From the NCBI RefSeq assembly GCF_049647105.1, contig NZ_JBARWZ010000016.1, positions 1 through 64,000 of the forward strand: DNA of 64,000 bases. The letters run 5' to 3'. Of the stretch, positions 1 through 7,700 are shown piece after piece (position 1 is the stretch's first letter; each line of letters starts with the position of its first letter). The notes under the pieces are model-generated. The model made no database searches and had not been told where the DNA came from. It saw only the letters and a program-made list of their open reading frames with translations. Position numbers and translations under genes: made by a program. This DNA comes from Actinophytocola sp049647105. Lineage in GTDB: Bacteria; Actinomycetota; Actinomycetes; Mycobacteriales; Pseudonocardiaceae.

Positions 1-21
1 AGGGATCAGGGATGATGACAC

Positions 22-93
22 AGCAGGCACGGCCCTCTCACAAGATCATGCGACTTCGACAATCACATGATCAACCAGAGGATCGTGCCTGCT
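22..93. repeat. Nested imperfect inverted repeat
   Basis: Outer arms AGCAGGCACG (22-31) and CGTGCCTGCT (84-93) are perfect complements. A second pair CCTCT/AGAGG (34-38, 77-81) and an inner pair GATCATG/CATGATC (44-50, 66-72) are nested on nearly the same centre. The DNA or RNA could fold into a long interrupted hairpin. The rest of 1-353 is G/T-rich on the plus strand and holds no gene I can support. The repeat may be the terminator or operator of a gene left of the window, or a mobile element end. Confidence 0.5.
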
Positions 94-353
94 CCACGCA
101 GGTGATCGACTTTGACGGAACCCTGCGGGACAGGGTGGGGGTTGCCTTGGGGCTGGTTTCGCGGTTTGGGGTGGGTTTCGCTGGGGTTTTTCGCGGTGTT
201 GGTGCTGGTCGCGGCGTTGTCGGCTTCGGATCTCTCTTTGTGAAGCCGGGGTTCGGGTGGATTCCCTTGTCGAGCCCGTGATCGCGGGGCACGCGACTTC
301 TGTCACACCGACCCCTTCCACGGCGTCGTTGCCGCGCCGTTATCGTCGGGCCC

Positions 354-1325
354 GTGACCGATTTGGAGTTGTCGTTCGAGGCGCCGGACTGCGAGCCCGG
401 CGACAACTGGTGCGAGATAGTGGACCAGCTGACGGGCAGCCAGTGGCTTGCCTCGTCCGCGAACTGGCTCATCGCGAAGCCGATCACGATCATCCTGATC
501 CTCATCTTCGCGATGATCGTCCGGACCATCGCCCGCAGACTGATCGACCGGCTGACCCGCGCGAGCGGCGGCAGGATCCCCACCCTGCTGCGGCCGCTGA
601 AGGAACGGGCGCCACAGGCCCTCGGCACGCTGATGTCGGAGCGGCGGGAGCAGCGCGCCAGGACCATCGGGTCGGTGTTCAAGTCGATCGTGTCGGTGCT
701 CGTGTTCGGGATCGCGTTCATGATGATCCTGGCCGAGCTGGGTGTGAACCTCGCGCCGGTGCTGGCCTCCGCGGGCATCCTCGGCGTCGCGGTCGGGTTC
801 GGTGCCCAGAACGTGGTCAAGGACTTCCTGTCCGGGGTCTTCATGATGTTGGAGGACCAGTACGGCGTCGGTGACGTCGTCGACGTCGGCGAGGCGTCCG
901 GCACCGTCGAGGCGGTCGGCCTGCGGATCACCACGATGCGCGACGTGAACGGGACCGTCTGGTACGTCCGCAACGGCGAGATCCTGCGGGTCGGCAACTC
1001 GAGCCAGGGCTTCGCGGTCGCGGTCGTCGACGTGCCGATCGGCTACGGCGCGGACGTCGGCCAGGCCACGGAGATCCTCGGCCGGGTCGCCACCTACGCC
1101 GCCGAGAACGAACCCGTCTCCGAGGACGTGCTCGAACCACCGGAGGTGCTCGGCGTCGAGCGGGTGTCCGCCACCGAGGGCATCACGCTGCGGATGACCG
1201 TCAAGGTCCGGCCCGGCCGCCAGTGGGCGGTGCAGCGGTCCCTGCGGGCACGGATCATGGCGGCGTTCGAGGACGCAGGCATCCAGGGGCCCATGGTGCG
1301 CGGCTTCCCCGCCACGGAGGCCTGA
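354..1325 (+). CDS. MscS-family mechanosensitive ion channel
   Basis: A 323-residue membrane protein starting at GTG 354. A hydrophobic helix near residues 40-60 (IILILIFAMIVRTIAR) is followed by two more near 105-160, including the glycine/alanine-rich pore helix (SAGILGVAVGFGAQNVVKDFLSG) and the MscS beta-domain signature (EDQYGVGDVVDVG). The C-terminal alpha/beta cage region follows. The family releases solutes when membrane tension rises after osmotic downshock. It has an acidic N-terminal extension with two cysteines. It ends 22 bases before glbO on the same strand and could be cotranscribed with it. The short length is typical of actinobacterial MscS proteins. The specific conductance class cannot be told from sequence. 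Confidence 0.93.
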   Translation: MTDLELSFEAPDCEPGDNWCEIVDQLTGSQWLASSANWLIAKPITIILILIFAMIVRTIARRLIDRLTRASGGRIPTLLRPLKERAPQALGTLMSERREQRARTIGSVFKSIVSVLVFGIAFMMILAELGVNLAPVLASAGILGVAVGFGAQNVVKDFLSGVFMMLEDQYGVGDVVDVGEASGTVEAVGLRITTMRDVNGTVWYVRNGEILRVGNSSQGFAVAVVDVPIGYGADVGQATEILGRVATYAAENEPVSEDVLEPPEVLGVERVSATEGITLRMTVKVRPGRQWAVQRSLRARIMAAFEDAGIQGPMVRGFPATEA

Positions 1326-1347
1326 GCACAGATGGCAGGATGGAAAC

Positions 1348-1746
1348 GTGGCCACACCGACACCTGAGGAAGTAGCGAGCTTCTACGACGCCGCGGGCGG
1401 CGAGGCGGTCTTCCACCGCATCGTCGCGCGGTTCTACGAGGAGGTCGCCAAGGACGAGGTGCTGCGCCCGCTGTATCCCGAGGAGGATCTCGGGCCGGCA
1501 GAAGAGCGGCTGCGGCTGTTCCTCATGCAGTACTGGGGCGGCCCGCACACCTACTCGGAGCGTCGGGGCCACCCACGGTTGCGGATGCGGCACGCACCGT
1601 TCGCCATTGGGCCGATCGAACGTGACGCCTGGCTGCGATGCATGCGAACAGCGGTAGACGAGGCCGGTCTGTCCGACCAGCATCGGCGCCAACTGTGGGG
1701 ATATCTCGAGATGGCCGCCAACAGCCTCATGAACAGCTGGACGTAA
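1348..1746 (+). CDS. glbO: Group II truncated haemoglobin (GlbO type)
   Basis: A 132-residue globin starting at GTG 1348. The 2-on-2 globin fold is recognisable: the FYDAAGGEAVFHRIV helix A/B region, MQYWGGP (with the B/C/E region aromatic residues), and RHAPFAIG containing the proximal histidine region, followed by a C-terminal WGYLEMAANSLMNSW helix G/H. Group II truncated haemoglobins bind oxygen and are linked to oxidative or nitrosative stress tolerance and terminal respiration in mycobacteria. The gene sits just upstream of an alpha-glucosidase, the same pairing as glbO-aglA in M. tuberculosis, which supports orthology. Length is normal for the family. Confidence 0.95.
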   Translation: MATPTPEEVASFYDAAGGEAVFHRIVARFYEEVAKDEVLRPLYPEEDLGPAEERLRLFLMQYWGGPHTYSERRGHPRLRMRHAPFAIGPIERDAWLRCMRTAVDEAGLSDQHRRQLWGYLEMAANSLMNSWT

Positions 1747-1804
1747 CCGGAAGCACTCCAATTCCTGTCCGCGTCTCGGCGACGAACTGGCAGGATGATC
1801 GATT

Positions 1805-3373
1805 GTGCGTAGAGCCGGGGACACCCCAAGGGACGCCTCCGACTGGTGGCGAGACGCGACGTTCTACCAGGTGTATGTGCGTTCCTTCGCCGACTCCGAC
1901 GGCGACGGCGTCGGCGACCTGGACGGCATCCGCGACCGCCTCGGCTATCTGGAGCTGCTCGGTGTCGACGCGCTGTGGCTGACCCCGTTCTTCCGCTCCC
2001 CCATGGCCGACCACGGCTACGACGTGGCGGACCCGAGGGACGTCGACCCGCTGTTCGGCGACCTCGACGCGTTCGACCGGCTGGTGACCGAGGCGCACAA
2101 CCACGGCATCAGGGTCACGATCGACCTGGTGCCCAACCACACGAGCGACGAGCACGTGTGGTTCCAGGAAGCCATCGCGGACCCGTACAGCCCGGCCCGC
2201 AACCGCTACATCTTCCGGCCCGGCCGCGGTGACGGGCCGCCGAACAACTGGGTGAGTGTGTTCGGCGGATCCGCGTGGACGCAGGTCGAGGACGGCCAGT
2301 GGTACCTGCATCTGTTCGACGTTCGGCAGCCCGACCTGAACTGGGCGCACCAGGAGGTCCGCGCCGACCTCGAGCGCACGCTGCGGTTCTGGCTGGCCCG
2401 CGGCGTGGACGGGTTCCGCATCGACGTCGCCCACGGCATGGCCAAGCCCTCGGACCTGCCGGACATGGACCTGCGGGCGGGCAACAAGATCGGCCAGCAC
2501 GACCTGTTCGACCCGCGGTTCGACGACGACGGCGTCCACGACATCCACCGGCTGATCCGCCGCGTCCTAGACGAGCACCCGGGTGCCATGGCGGTCGGCG
2601 AGATATGGGTGACCGACAACGAGCGGCTCGCCCGCTACCTGCGGCCCGACGAACTGCACCTTGGCTTCAACTTCCGGCTGATGCTGGCGCCGTTCGACGC
2701 GGCCGCGCTGCGCACCGCCATCGAGGCGTCGCTGGAGACCGCCGCCACCGCGGGGGTGCCGCCGACGTGGACTCTGTCCAACCACGACGTGGTCCGTGAG
2801 GTGAGCCGGTACGGCGACGGGCGCGACGGCAGGCAGCGGGCGCGGGCGATGGCGCTCGTCGAGCTGGGGCTGCCCGGGGTCGTGTACCTCTACAACGGCG
2901 AGGAGCTGGGCCTGCCGAACGTGGCGCTGCCGGACTGGGCCATCCAGGACCCGAAGTACTTCCGGTCCGGTGGGCAGAACCGCGGCCGCGACGGCTGCCG
3001 GGTGCCGGTGCCGTGGGAGGGCGACGAGCCACCGTTCGGGTTCTCGACGGCGCACTCGCCGTGGCTGCCGATGCCGCAGGAATGGGCGAAGCTGACCGTG
3101 GAGCGGCAGCTGGAGGACGCGGACTCGACGCTGTCGCTGTACCGGCACGCGATCGAGCTGCGGAAGTCCCATCCGGCGTTCGCCGGGGCGGAGGTGGAGT
3201 GGTACGGCGCGCCGGACGGCTGCTTCGCGTACCGCCGCAAGGGTGGCGGGCTCGTGTGCGTGCTCAACGCGTCCGAGACCTCGGTGCCTCTGCCGCCGGG
3301 CGAGATCCTGCTGAGCAGCGACACACTCGCCGACGGCATGCTGCCGCCGGACACCGCAGCCTGGCTGAGGTAG
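1805..3373 (+). CDS. GH13 alpha-glucosidase / oligo-glucosidase
   Basis: A 522-residue cytoplasmic glycoside hydrolase of the alpha-amylase (GH13) superfamily; no signal peptide is visible. Region I is DLVPNHTSDEH (near 105-115). The nucleophile aspartate is in GFRIDVAHGM (near 205), the acid/base glutamate in AVGEIWV (near 265), and the transition-state aspartate in LSNHDVVR (near 325). The N-terminal WWRDATFYQVYVRSFADSDGDGVGDL motif block, written here only as its hallmark 'YQVYVRSFADSDGDG', is typical of oligo-1,6-glucosidases and alpha-glucosidases acting on short alpha-glucans. It corresponds by position to aglA beside glbO in mycobacteria. GTG 1805 was chosen as start because the conserved domain begins about 15 residues later. 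Exact linkage preference (alpha-1,4 or 1,6) is not predictable. Confidence 0.93.
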   Translation: MRRAGDTPRDASDWWRDATFYQVYVRSFADSDGDGVGDLDGIRDRLGYLELLGVDALWLTPFFRSPMADHGYDVADPRDVDPLFGDLDAFDRLVTEAHNHGIRVTIDLVPNHTSDEHVWFQEAIADPYSPARNRYIFRPGRGDGPPNNWVSVFGGSAWTQVEDGQWYLHLFDVRQPDLNWAHQEVRADLERTLRFWLARGVDGFRIDVAHGMAKPSDLPDMDLRAGNKIGQHDLFDPRFDDDGVHDIHRLIRRVLDEHPGAMAVGEIWVTDNERLARYLRPDELHLGFNFRLMLAPFDAAALRTAIEASLETAATAGVPPTWTLSNHDVVREVSRYGDGRDGRQRARAMALVELGLPGVVYLYNGEELGLPNVALPDWAIQDPKYFRSGGQNRGRDGCRVPVPWEGDEPPFGFSTAHSPWLPMPQEWAKLTVERQLEDADSTLSLYRHAIELRKSHPAFAGAEVEWYGAPDGCFAYRRKGGGLVCVLNASETSVPLPPGEILLSSDTLADGMLPPDTAAWLR

Positions 3374-3376
3374 TCG

Positions 3377-3691
3377 CTACAGGCCGCTGCCGACGTCGCC
3401 GAAGCCGCCTGCCATGTCGATGTCCGCGTCGACCTCCACGTCATCCCCGTTGTCGGACAGAGCGGCACCGGCGATGAAGGCCGCGCTGGGACCGACGCCC
3501 CACGCGAGTTTGCGGATCGTGTTGGCGCGGCGCTGCTTGGCGCCGAAGGTCTCCACCGGCTCGGGGTGCTGGACATGTCGAGGACGTGCGGGCCCGTCCT
3601 CGGGCTCCCGGCCGTCCCATTCGTCGTGTTTCGGCACGGTCTGGTCCAGGAACCGGCGTGTCGGGTCCTCTGGGTCGCTCATACCGCCCAT
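3377..3691 (-). CDS. Small hypothetical protein
   Basis: A 104-residue protein of unknown function. The N-terminal half is charged and proline-rich (PEDPTRRFLDQTVPKHDEWDG). The centre (AWGVGPSAAFIAGAALS) is weakly hydrophobic. The C-terminus is acidic and glycine-rich. Met-4 (3682) is an equally likely start. It converges on the alpha-glucosidase, whose stop is 3 bases away, and lies 10 bases downstream of the next leftward gene, so it is probably the last gene of the leftward operon. No catalytic motif is visible. Confidence 0.65.
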   Translation of the reverse strand: MGGMSDPEDPTRRFLDQTVPKHDEWDGREPEDGPARPRHVQHPEPVETFGAKQRRANTIRKLAWGVGPSAAFIAGAALSDNGDDVEVDADIDMAGGFGDVGSGL

Positions 3692-3701
3692 GGAACCATG
3701 C

Positions 3702-4337
3702 TCAGACGAGCAATGGCAGCAAAGCGTGCCTTCTGCGCACCACCGCGCCGAACCGGGCGTCGATGCGCAGCCACGCGTCCGTCGCCGTGACCCGGACGTG
3801 CTCCTCGTCGCCCGCGCCGACGAACCCCATGCCCGACATGGCGAACAGGCACCGCATCGGGATCTTCACCTCGAGGCCGTCGCCGGTCACCGTCAGCACC
3901 GTCTGGTCGAGCAGCGACGCGGGCGGCGTGCCGTGCGGGCCCGCGTTCTCCTTCGCCAGCTCAAGGCCGCGATCGGTCAGCTCGGCCACGACCTTCGCCG
4001 GCAGCTGCTCCTCGACCACCTGCCAGTGCGCCTGCGGCGGGAGCGCGGAACGCCATTGCATGTCCATCGGGCGGCCAGGATCGATCCGGTCGGCCCGCGA
4101 CACCGCGAGCGCGGCGAGCAGCTCGTTACCGGACACCGTGACGTCGTTGGGTTCCATGGCACCCAGCACCGTCCTGGTGGCGAGCACGTCGAACGGGGTC
4201 GCGACCCACGCGTCCATGCGGCCGCCTTCGCGGTTGCGTAGCCGCACCACGGTCTGCCCGTCGAGTCGCACCGCGCGGGCCACGAACGCGCCGAGGTCGT
4301 CCCGTTCGGACGGCTCGGTGAAGGTCAGCTCAGGCAC
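3702..4337 (-). CDS. Conserved hypothetical protein (Rv2474c position)
   Basis: A 211-residue soluble protein with no recognised catalytic motif. GTG 4337 was chosen as start: GGGAG lies about 5 bases upstream, and the start overlaps the end of the thioesterase gene by 8 bases, which indicates translational coupling. Composition is mixed alpha/beta without signal peptide or membrane helices. It corresponds by position to a conserved hypothetical gene downstream of the thioesterase and gdh in mycobacteria, so a role linked to the thioesterase is possible but unproven. Confidence 0.8.
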   Translation of the reverse strand: MPELTFTEPSERDDLGAFVARAVRLDGQTVVRLRNREGGRMDAWVATPFDVLATRTVLGAMEPNDVTVSGNELLAALAVSRADRIDPGRPMDMQWRSALPPQAHWQVVEEQLPAKVVAELTDRGLELAKENAGPHGTPPASLLDQTVLTVTGDGLEVKIPMRCLFAMSGMGFVGAGDEEHVRVTATDAWLRIDARFGAVVRRRHALLPLLV

Positions 4338-4758
4338 CGTTACTCCCACTTCGGTACGCCGCAAGGAAATCCCGCTCGTTCTCGGTGAGCCTACGCGGCC
4401 TGCCATTGGCCGTGTCGTACGGCACGAGCATCGTCTGGGCGGTCACAGCGGGCATCTCCTCCAACGGTCCACTGTGGACCTTGTAGTCGATGGTGAAGGC
4501 CGCGTGCCGCATCTCGCGGACGCTCATCGCCACCCGCACCGGGGTGCCGTCCGCCACCAGCGGCATCAGGTAGTCCACGACCAGTCTGGCCACCACCACG
4601 CCGCGCGCCATGCCGTCGGCGCCCTGGCGCGCCGCCTCGGTGAACAGCAGCGCGACGCGGGCCTCCTCCAGCAACGTCACGGTGTTGGCGTGGTTGACAT
4701 GACCGTACGCGTCCATGTCCGACCAGCGCGGCCGGACTTCGGTGATGAAGGCACCCAC
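4330..4758 (-). CDS. Acyl-CoA thioesterase, hotdog fold (4HBT type)
   Basis: A 142-residue single-hotdog protein. The signature RPRWSDMDAYGHVNHANTV has the catalytic aspartate of the 4-hydroxybenzoyl-CoA thioesterase family in the D-x-x-GHVNN-like loop (near residues 13-24). A second conserved strand is VARLVVDYLMPLVADGTPV. Such enzymes hydrolyse acyl-CoA thioesters; the acyl chain is not predictable. The start GTG 4758 shares one base with the TAG stop of the glutamate dehydrogenase gene (TAGTG), so the two are translationally coupled. A larger upstream-extended reading frame in this phase runs antisense-like through gdh and is not coding. Confidence 0.9.
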   Translation of the reverse strand: MGAFITEVRPRWSDMDAYGHVNHANTVTLLEEARVALLFTEAARQGADGMARGVVVARLVVDYLMPLVADGTPVRVAMSVREMRHAAFTIDYKVHSGPLEEMPAVTAQTMLVPYDTANGRPRRLTENERDFLAAYRSGSNGA

Positions 4759-7700
4759 TACCGAACCATACTGCGCACCTGCCGAGTGGCGACGGACAGT
4801 GTGGCCAGGTCCAGCTTGCCCACCTGACGGATCTCCTCCAGGGACTCGCGGGACCGGGAGATGCGCCGGTAGTTGTTGCGCTCCCAGTTCTCGATCTTCT
4901 CGTCCGCCGAGGTGCCTGGGTCGCTCTGGCGCAGCACGTCGAGCGTGATCGCGCGGTGCGACGTGTACAGGTCGTCCCGCAGCGCGAGCCGGGCGAGCGC
5001 GTGCCACCGGTTGCCGCGTTCCAGCGCGCTGATCGACGTCAGCATCGAGTCGATGTTGAGGTGCTCGGACAGCGCGTAGTACAGCTCGGCGGTCTCGCGC
5101 GGGCTGCGCTCGGTGTCGAGCCCGTCGCGGTCGGCCAGCTCGGCGACCTCGGTGACATCCAGCAGCCCGTAGCCGTCGAGCAGCGCCACCACCCGCCTGG
5201 CCAGCCCGGTCGGCACACCGGAGGCCACCAGCTCCTCCGCCCGCTGCGCCGCCTTCTCCCGTTCCGCGCCGCGCTGCAACAAGGGCACCTCGTGCGCCAG
5301 CTCGGCGACCACCTTCCGGAACCGGTTGATCTCCGCGCCGACCGCGAGCGGCTGCGGCCGGTTGGACAGCAGCCAGCGCGACGCGCGGTCGAGCAGGCGC
5401 CGGGTCTCCAGCATCATGCGGTCGGCGACCTCGGTCGGCACCACGTTGTCCAGCGCGCGGATGTCCCGCCACAGGCCGGGCAGGTCGTAGATCTTGGTGA
5501 CCGCGGTGAACGCGCGCACGGCGTCGGTCGCGGACGCGTTCATCTCCTCGGCCAGCCGGAAGGCGTACGACACGCCACCGCCGTCGACCACCTCGTTGAC
5601 CACCAGCGTCGTCGTGATCTGACGGCGCAGCGGGTGGTCGTCGATGGCCCCGCCGAACCGCTCCCGCAGCTGCGTCGGGAAGTACTCCGGCAGCCTGCGC
5701 GTGAAGACGTCGGCGTCCGGCAGCTCCGAGGCCAGCACCTCGTGCTTGAGCCGCAGTTTGACGTGCGCCAGCAGCGTGGCCAGCTCGGGCGAGGTGAGGC
5801 CCTCCCCCTTCTTGTCCATGTCGCGGAACTGCGCCTTCGTCGGCAGTGCCTCCAGCCCGCGGTCCATGCCCGCGGTCGTCTCAAGGTCGGTGACCAGCCG
5901 CGCGAGCACGGTCAGCATCGACACCGCGTGCGCACGGCTCACGCCGAGCACCGCGTTCTGCGAGTAGTTGTCGGCCAGCACGAGGTCGGCGACCTCGTCG
6001 GTCATCTCCGCGAGCAGCTCGTTGCGCTGGTCCTGCGTGAGCGTGTCCCGCGCGACCAGCTGGTCGAGCAGGATCTTGATGTTGACCTCGTGGTCGGAGC
6101 AGTCCACGCCGGCCGAGTTGTCCAGGGCGTCGGTGTTGACCTTGCCGCCCTTCTTCGCGAACTCGATGCGGCCGCGCTGCGTCAGGCCGAGGTTGCCGCC
6201 CTCCCCGACGACCTTCACGTTCAGGTCGGCGCCGTCGACGCGGATCGCGTCGTTGGCCTTGTCGCCCACGTCCGCGTGCGACTCGGTCCCGGCCTTCACA
6301 TAGGTGCCGATGCCGCCGTTCCACAACAGGTCGACGGGAGCGAGCAGGATCGCCTTCATCAGCTCCGGCGGCGACAGCTTCGTGACGCCCTCCTGCAGAC
6401 CGAGCGCGACCCGCACCTGCTCGCTGACCGGGATCGACTTGAGCGTGCGCGGCCACACGCCGCCGCCCTCGCTGATCAGCGACCGGTCGTAGTCGTCCCA
6501 GCTGGAGCGGGGCAGGTCGAACAGGCGCCTGCGCTCCGCGTAGGAGGCGGCGGCGTCCGGGTCGGGGTCGAGGAACACGTGCAGGTGGTTGAACGCGGCG
6601 ACGAGGCGGATGTGCTCGGACAGCAGCATGCCGTTGCCGAACACGTCGCCCGCCATGTCGCCGACGCCGACGACCGTGAAGTCCTCGGTCTGCGTGTCCA
6701 TGCCGAGCTCGCGGAAGTGGCGTTTCACGCTCTCCCACGCGCCGCGGGCCGTGATGCCCATGGCCTTGTGGTCGTAGCCGACCGAGCCGCCGGACGCGAA
6801 CGCGTCGCCGAGCCAGAAGCCGTAGCTCGCGGCGACCTCGTTCGCGATGTCGGAGAACTTGGCGGTGCCCTTGTCGGCCGCGACGACCAGGTAGGTGTCG
6901 TCGTCGTCGTAGCGGACCACGTCACGGGCGGGCACGACCTGGCCCGCACGCAGGTTGTCGGTCAGGTCCAGCAGACCGGAGATGAACATGCGGTAGCAGG
7001 CGATTCCCTCGGCGAGGTTCGTCTCGCGGTCGGTGCCCGCGTCGCCGGTGGGCGCCGGGGGCCGCTTGACCACGAACCCGCCCTTCGCGCCGACGGGCAC
7101 GATGACCGCGTTCTTCACCGCCTGCGCCTTGACCAGGCCGAGGATCTCCGTGCGGAAGTCCGCCCGGCGGTCCGACCAGCGCAGCCCGCCGCGCGCGACC
7201 GGGCCGAACCGCAGGTGCACGCCCTCGACGCGGGGCGAGTACACGAAGATCTCGAACTTCGGCCTCGGGTCCGGCAGGTCGATGACCTGCGCCGGGTCGA
7301 GCTTGATCGCGAGGTAGGGCCGAGGCTCACCCTGCTCGTCACGCACGTTGTAGTTGGTCCGCAACGTGGCCCGGACGAGCGCGAGGAGACTGCGCAGGAT
7401 GCGGTCCGCGTCGAGGCTCGTGACCTCGTCGATCATCGTGGTGAGCTCGGTGACCTGGGACTCCAGCGCCCGTTCGCGCACCTCGTCGGCCTTCGCGAGG
7501 TCGAAACGGGTCTCGAACAGCCGGACCAGCGCGATCGCGACCTCGGTGTGGTTGAGCACCGCACTTTCGACGTCGCCCTGGTCGAACGGGATGCCCGCCT
7601 GCCGCAGGTAGCGGGAGTAGGCACGTAACAACGCCGCCTGCCGCCAGCTCAGCCCGCCACGCAGGACAAGCGAGTTGAACCCGTCGGACTCGGCGTCCCC

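Noticed and set aside
12..281. Plus-strand frame at the window start
   Set aside because: Covers the inverted repeat and a G/T-rich stretch; no ribosome site, no conserved sequence.
4956..7628. Long plus-strand open frame opposite NAD-GDH
   Set aside because: Typical antisense shadow of a high-GC gene: low complexity rich in Arg, Gln, Val, Asp, no domains, and the opposite strand encodes an unmistakable conserved enzyme.
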